NCBI GenBank assembly: GCA_016182725.1
Contig: JACPFZ010000044.1
Span: 1 to 13,909 of the forward strand
Reading direction: 5' to 3'
DNA: 13,909 bases
Origin: Candidatus Gottesmanbacteria bacterium
GTDB taxonomy: Bacteria > Patescibacteriota > Microgenomatia > UBA10105 > UBA927
Positions 10,367 to 13,909 of the stretch are shown here, one piece after another. Both the position numbers and the translations under genes were made by a program. Every line of letters starts with the position of its first letter. Within the stretch, counting starts at the first letter, position 1. The notes beneath the pieces are model-generated. The model saw nothing but the letters and a program-made list of their open reading frames with translations. It was not told where the DNA came from and ran no database searches.

Positions 10367-12538
10367 ATGGAACCTGTGCTTCTCGAGGTAAAAAACAGCC
10401 GTGATAGCGAAGAGGCGCCGGCTGCGATGGAGCAAGTGTTTGCGGCATTGGGAGCCAGCCGTGGCAGGGGATTGTTCTCGCGGCTTTTTGGTCGCAAACA
10501 CAACCAGCATGAACTTTCATTTGAAATTGTCTCCGTCAATACTGCTATCCACTTTTTTATTGCCGTGCCGCAGCATTTACAAACCTATGTGGAAAGCCAA
10601 CTCACGGCGCAGTATCCAAAAGTGATGTTGACCCCATCATCCGATTGGGTGCCGCATTTTTTGGCGCTTCCCCACGTTGCCGGACAACTGGTGTTGTCTT
10701 CTCCATTTTATTTTCCTCTCAAAACCCACAAGGACGTTCGCGATCTTGACCTTTTAGCAAGCATTTTGGGACAAATGGCAAAACTTCCCATGGGGGAGGC
10801 TGTCGGCGTACAAATCCGAGTGAGTCCGGCAGGTGGGAACTGGCAGCGGCACGGCGCGGCTATTGTTGCTCGCGGGATACCGGATCTAACCTCGCCTTTA
10901 CCCCGCACCAAGGCGCATCCGCAGGCCCGACTTATTGAAACGAAACTTTCCCAGGTGGGATTTGCGACCAGTATCCGACTTTTGGTGGTTGCACCGGATC
11001 TTGTGCGTGCCAAAGCACTCTTGGGTTCACTTGCAGGATCTTTTGGCGTATTTACGTTGGGGGAAGGTAACGGACTGGTGGTTGTGGAGCCGGCATTTTG
11101 GCAAAAAGGAAAACTGGAAAAAGCAATTACCCAAAGAAGCGGGGGGTTTACCCCGAACATGCACATTTTCGGGGCTGCGGAATTAGCCTCGCTCTGGCAC
11201 CCGCCGGGCTTGACTCTTTCGCAGATTCACAATATTTCCTGGGGCAGTCATTTAACGGGTGAGTCACCGGAGAATCTGCCGATAGCAACGGAAGATCCCG
11301 AGGAAAAAAAGCGCATCAACTTTTTTGCAAAAACAGAGTACAAAAATAAACCGGCAATCTTTGGCATCAAAAAAGAAGATCGCAGGAAACATCTGTACAT
11401 TGTCGGGAAAACCGGCACCGGAAAATCCACCATGATTGCCAATATGGCGATTGGCGATATGCGAAACGACGAAGGGGTCGCCGTTATTGATCCGCATGGC
11501 GATTTGTGCGATATACTTCTTGACTACATCCCGTCGCACCGGATTAATGACGTGGCGTACCTGGATCCATCGGATACGCAGTACCCGTTTCACCTCAATC
11601 CGCTCGAGGTAAAAGGCGAAAGCGACCGGGAACTCGTCGCTTCCGGCATTGTGTCGATTTTTTACAAGCTCTACCATTTCAGCTGGGGACCGCGGCTGGA
11701 ATACATTTTACGAAACGCAATCCTGACTCTTCTCCATGTGCCTCATTCGACGCTTCTGAACGTCCCTGAGCTTTTGACCAATGAAACGTATCGCGAGAAG
11801 GTGGTGGAGAAGTTGTCTGATCGGGTGCTCAAGAATTTCTGGGTGTATGAGTTTGCCAAAATGAGCCCGCAAATGAAAAGTGAGGCAGTGTCGCCGATTC
11901 TCAACAAAGTGGGTCAGTTTCTGTCTTCTCAAACGATCAGGAATATTGTGGGAAGCCCGGTTTCCACAGTTAACCTTGAGCGCATGATGAACGAGGGGAA
12001 AATCGTTATCGTCAATCTTTCACAAGGGAAGCTGGGAGAAGATAGCAGCGCACTTTTAGGTGCCATGATTATTACCAAAATGCAGCTTGCTGCCATGAAC
12101 CGCATATCCCAGGCAGAAGAAAAACGGCGTGACTTTTACCTGTATGTTGATGAGTTTCAAAACTTTGCCACCCGTTCCTTCATCAAAATTCTTTCGGAAG
12201 CGCGCAAGTACCGGCTTGACTTAACCCTGGCAAACCAATATATTGGCCAGATTGATGAGGACGTGCAGAAGGCAATCTTCGGCAACACGGGATCTATGGT
12301 TTCCTTTAGCGTGGGGGCTAGCGATGCGCGCAGTCTTGCCAAAGAGTTTGGCTTGAAGTACAAAGAGGAGGAGTTGGTGGGACTGGGCAACTATCAGGTG
12401 ATTGTAAAGCTTTCTATAGATAACCAGACATCGAGTCCGTTTTCAGCTACTACCCTGCCGCTCCCTCGGAGTCGGAATGAGAATCGGGAAAAAATCATTC
12501 GTTCTTCCCGCGAACGATTCGCCAGACAAGTAAAATAA
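10367..12538 (+). CDS. VirD4/TraG-like type IV coupling ATPase (no visible membrane anchor)
   Basis: 723 residues. Coupling proteins of this class recruit and pump DNA or protein substrates into type IV secretion channels. The C-terminal ATPase half has IVGKTGTGKSTMIANMAIGD (345-364, Walker A 347-354), VIDPHGDLCD (373-382), WGPRLEYILRNA (440-451), Walker B YLYVDEFQNF (591-600) and LANQYIGQI (621-629), all as in TraG/TraD/HerA-like proteins. The N-terminal 340 residues form a soluble domain I do not recognise with certainty. Unlike classical VirD4, no N-terminal membrane spans are visible, so the enzyme probably attaches through partners such as PrgI or the TraC-like protein. The C-terminal end is basic (RSRNENREKIIRSSRERFAR). 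ATG 10367 fits an extended -10 immediately upstream. It is divergent from the prgI operon and 2 nt before nadD, so probably co-transcribed with it. Confidence 0.9.
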   Translation: MEPVLLEVKNSRDSEEAPAAMEQVFAALGASRGRGLFSRLFGRKHNQHELSFEIVSVNTAIHFFIAVPQHLQTYVESQLTAQYPKVMLTPSSDWVPHFLALPHVAGQLVLSSPFYFPLKTHKDVRDLDLLASILGQMAKLPMGEAVGVQIRVSPAGGNWQRHGAAIVARGIPDLTSPLPRTKAHPQARLIETKLSQVGFATSIRLLVVAPDLVRAKALLGSLAGSFGVFTLGEGNGLVVVEPAFWQKGKLEKAITQRSGGFTPNMHIFGAAELASLWHPPGLTLSQIHNISWGSHLTGESPENLPIATEDPEEKKRINFFAKTEYKNKPAIFGIKKEDRRKHLYIVGKTGTGKSTMIANMAIGDMRNDEGVAVIDPHGDLCDILLDYIPSHRINDVAYLDPSDTQYPFHLNPLEVKGESDRELVASGIVSIFYKLYHFSWGPRLEYILRNAILTLLHVPHSTLLNVPELLTNETYREKVVEKLSDRVLKNFWVYEFAKMSPQMKSEAVSPILNKVGQFLSSQTIRNIVGSPVSTVNLERMMNEGKIVIVNLSQGKLGEDSSALLGAMIITKMQLAAMNRISQAEEKRRDFYLYVDEFQNFATRSFIKILSEARKYRLDLTLANQYIGQIDEDVQKAIFGNTGSMVSFSVGASDARSLAKEFGLKYKEEELVGLGNYQVIVKLSIDNQTSSPFSATTLPLPRSRNENREKIIRSSRERFARQVK

Positions 12539-12540
12539 CT

Positions 12541-13098
12541 ATGCACATAGGATTACTCGGCGGCGTGTTTAATCCACCCCATATCGGACATCTGTTGATG
12601 GCCCAGCAGGTGTTGGATTTTACGGATATGGAAGAGGTGTGGTTTCTCCCAAGTTACGGTCAGCACCCGCCCAAACCGCATGTGGCTCCAGTTGAACATC
12701 GGCTTGCGATGGCCAAGATGTTTACACTTCCCAAAACCCGCGTTTCAACGTTGGAAATTGATCACAAACTGGACGGTAACACCATTACGCTCCTTCCATA
12801 TCTACCCAAAGAGCATACGTATACGTTTGTGATGGGGACAGACTGGTTGCCATCATTTACTCTATGGGGTTCATGGCAGGAACTCGTCAAACTGCTGCCG
12901 TTTTTGGTGTTTCCGCGCTGCGGATTTCCCAATGAGCCTTTGTATGAGAACATGACACTTCTCACTCATCCGATGCTTATGACCAGTAACATCTCGGCAA
13001 CGAAGACTCGGGAACGCGTCAAGCTTGGGTTGCCCATTGACCAATTTGTACCACAAGGGGTGGGGGAATATATCAAGGAACATGGACTCTATAAATAG
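12541..13098 (+). CDS. nadD: Nicotinate-nucleotide adenylyltransferase
   Basis: 185 residues. Transfers AMP from ATP to nicotinate mononucleotide, giving deamido-NAD, in the cytoplasm. The nucleotidyltransferase motif GVFNPPHIGH (8-17) holds the catalytic His pair. MGTDWLPSFTLW (98-109) matches the family's GxDxL...W region, and ISATKTRERV (151-160) is the second ATP-binding motif (ISxTxxR). The length is slightly below the usual 190-215. There are 2 nt between the VirD4-like stop and this ATG and no Shine-Dalgarno, so translation may be coupled to the upstream gene. The product is the substrate of NadE, encoded next. The last base of the stop codon begins a long inverted repeat. A related adenylyltransferase (e.g. 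CoaD-type) is less likely, given the NadD-type central motif and the nadE neighbour. Confidence 0.92.
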   Translation: MHIGLLGGVFNPPHIGHLLMAQQVLDFTDMEEVWFLPSYGQHPPKPHVAPVEHRLAMAKMFTLPKTRVSTLEIDHKLDGNTITLLPYLPKEHTYTFVMGTDWLPSFTLWGSWQELVKLLPFLVFPRCGFPNEPLYENMTLLTHPMLMTSNISATKTRERVKLGLPIDQFVPQGVGEYIKEHGLYK

Positions 13099-13173
13099 AA
13101 TTACGAATTACGAATTATGATTTACGAATAAAAACGTTTTCATTCGTAATTCTTAAATCGTAATTCTTAATTC
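13098..13173. repeat. 76-bp inverted repeat built from GAATTAC heptamers (nadD-nadE gap)
   Basis: Arms 13098-13135 and 13136-13173 are complementary at 33 of 38 positions around the palindromic centre AAAACGTTTT (13131-13140). Each arm is itself a run of 7-nt units of the GAATTAC type. It begins at the last base of the nadD stop and ends 7 nt before the nadE ATG, filling the gap. It could be a MITE-like or REP-like element, or an RNA hairpin between the two genes. There is no clear target-site duplication. Confidence 0.85.
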
Positions 13174-13180
13174 AAAGAAT

Positions 13181-13879
13181 ATGGACACAGAAAAGACTAA
13201 TCAACTTATCGACTTCCTTAAACAGTCATTTCTTCAGGCGAAGTTTACTAAGGCCGTCATCGCCTTGTCCGGCGGCGTGGATTCGGCAACCAGCTGTGGC
13301 CTTGTGGTGCGGGCGTTGGGAAAAGAGAATGTTTTTCCGATACTACTTCCCTATGGACGACTCAATCACCAGGGGGTAGTAGATGCACATCTCGTGATTG
13401 ATGCTTTGCAGATTCCTCAAGAGAACGTCAGCGAAATAGATATTCAAGCCCTTCTTGACCCTCTTTTCCGTCTTTATCCCGACATGGATAACACCAGGAA
13501 GGGAAATGCGATGGCTCGGATGCGCATGACTATTCTGTTTGATCAGGCAAAAAAGCGACACGCGCTTGTCGTTGGTACGGAAAATAAAAGCGAACACCTA
13601 CTGGGTTACTTTACTCGTTTCGGGGATGAGGCAAGCGATATTGAGCCGCTTCGGAACCTCTATAAGACCCAAGTTTACGAGCTTGCCCAGTCTTTAGGCA
13701 TTCCCGAGCCAATCCTTACTAAGAAGCCCACCGCGGGCTTGTGGGAAAATCAAACTGATGAAAGAGAGTTTGGGTTTACGTACCAAGAAGCAGATACGAT
13801 ATTAGCGCTTCTTTTTGATGAGAAAAAATCCGTTGAGGAGGTCATTCATCAAGGATGTAAGAAAGAAGTCGTTTTATAA
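13181..13879 (+). CDS. nadE: NH3-dependent NAD+ synthetase
   Basis: 232 residues, short for the ammonia-dependent type (about 245-275) and lacking any glutaminase domain. It amidates deamido-NAD to NAD with ATP and ammonia. Motifs: PP-loop LSGGVDSA (29-36), VVGTENKSEHLLGYFTRFGD (130-149), LRNLYKTQVYELA (157-169) and KPTAGLWENQTDE (182-194), all in the expected order and intact. ATG 13181 is the first codon of the conserved N-terminus and follows 7 nt after the inverted repeat; there is no clear Shine-Dalgarno. It probably forms a transcription unit with nadD, with which it performs consecutive reactions. Such a pair suits an organism that makes NAD from imported precursors; I see no nadA, nadB or nadC here. 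Confidence 0.95.
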   Translation: MDTEKTNQLIDFLKQSFLQAKFTKAVIALSGGVDSATSCGLVVRALGKENVFPILLPYGRLNHQGVVDAHLVIDALQIPQENVSEIDIQALLDPLFRLYPDMDNTRKGNAMARMRMTILFDQAKKRHALVVGTENKSEHLLGYFTRFGDEASDIEPLRNLYKTQVYELAQSLGIPEPILTKKPTAGLWENQTDEREFGFTYQEADTILALLFDEKKSVEEVIHQGCKKEVVL

Positions 13880-13895
13880 CCAAAATGCTTTTGGT
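13879..13895 (+). other. Short hairpin after nadE
   Basis: ACCAAAA (13879-13885), loop TGC, TTTTGGT (13889-13895) form a 7-bp perfect stem beginning at the last base of the nadE stop. No T-tract follows, so a terminator role is weakly supported. The ATG inside it (13885) opens a frame reading MLLVIIMA to the window end, which could be the start of the next gene. Confidence 0.3.
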
Positions 13896-13909
13896 AATAA
13901 TCATGGCAC

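Noticed and set aside
13885..13909. Start of a following gene at ATG 13885 (MLLVIIMA)
   Set aside because: Only 25 bases remain in the window and no ribosome-binding site or promoter is visible; it cannot be decided.

Overview
The window looks like chromosomal DNA from a Candidate Phyla Radiation (Patescibacteria) bacterium, most likely Microgenomates-like. Three things suggest this: compact near-universal genes with almost no Shine-Dalgarno sequences, a short NadE, and a PrgI/TraC-like/VirB4/M23-like secretion cluster of the kind recurrent in that radiation. UGA is used as a stop (end of dnaN), which argues against the UGA-to-glycine code of Gracilibacteria/SR1. The lineage is an inference from gene content; no marker tree was made.

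Layout. Positions 1-198 hold the 3' end of an unrecognised gene. They are followed by ribosomal protein L25/CTC (221-904), dnaA (979-2352) and dnaN (2556-3662), all on the + strand. The 203-bp dnaA-dnaN gap, with the last 65 bp of dnaA, looks like the replication origin: perfect and near-perfect DnaA boxes, a perfect 15-bp inverted repeat, and a CTA-triplet tract resembling DnaA-trios just before dnaN. Directly after dnaN lies a short decayed second copy of the dnaN tail.

A five-gene minus-strand operon (10222 down to 3707) faces dnaN. In transcription order it encodes a PrgI-family membrane protein fused to a coiled coil and a carboxypeptidase-regulatory-like beta domain, a stand-alone TraC-like protein, a VirB4/TraC-type ATPase, a large protein with a glycine-rich segment, one membrane span and a Cys-rich degenerate M23-like domain, and a membrane-anchored Ig-like (Big_5-type) protein. 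Divergent from it, on the + strand, is a VirD4/TraG-like coupling ATPase without visible membrane spans (10367-12538), followed 2 nt later by nadD (12541-13098) and then nadE (13181-13879). The divergent control region (10223-10366) holds a 16-bp inverted repeat, 9-nt tandem repeats and two putative promoters placed very close to their start codons.

The two halves of the machine, PrgI/VirB4 and the coupling ATPase, are probably co-controlled from that region. They form a type IV secretion-like apparatus, but no relaxase, mating-pair relaxosome gene or integrase is seen. Together with its position beside oriC, this suggests a resident chromosomal surface or DNA-transfer machine rather than a recent conjugative element. 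nadD and nadE supply the last two steps of NAD synthesis. Gene boundaries repeatedly carry short tandem repeats (9-nt CTTA-type, 7-nt GAATTAC-type) that overlap stop codons. No rRNA, tRNA, CRISPR array or insertion sequence was seen, and no gene-free stretch exceeds about 205 bp.
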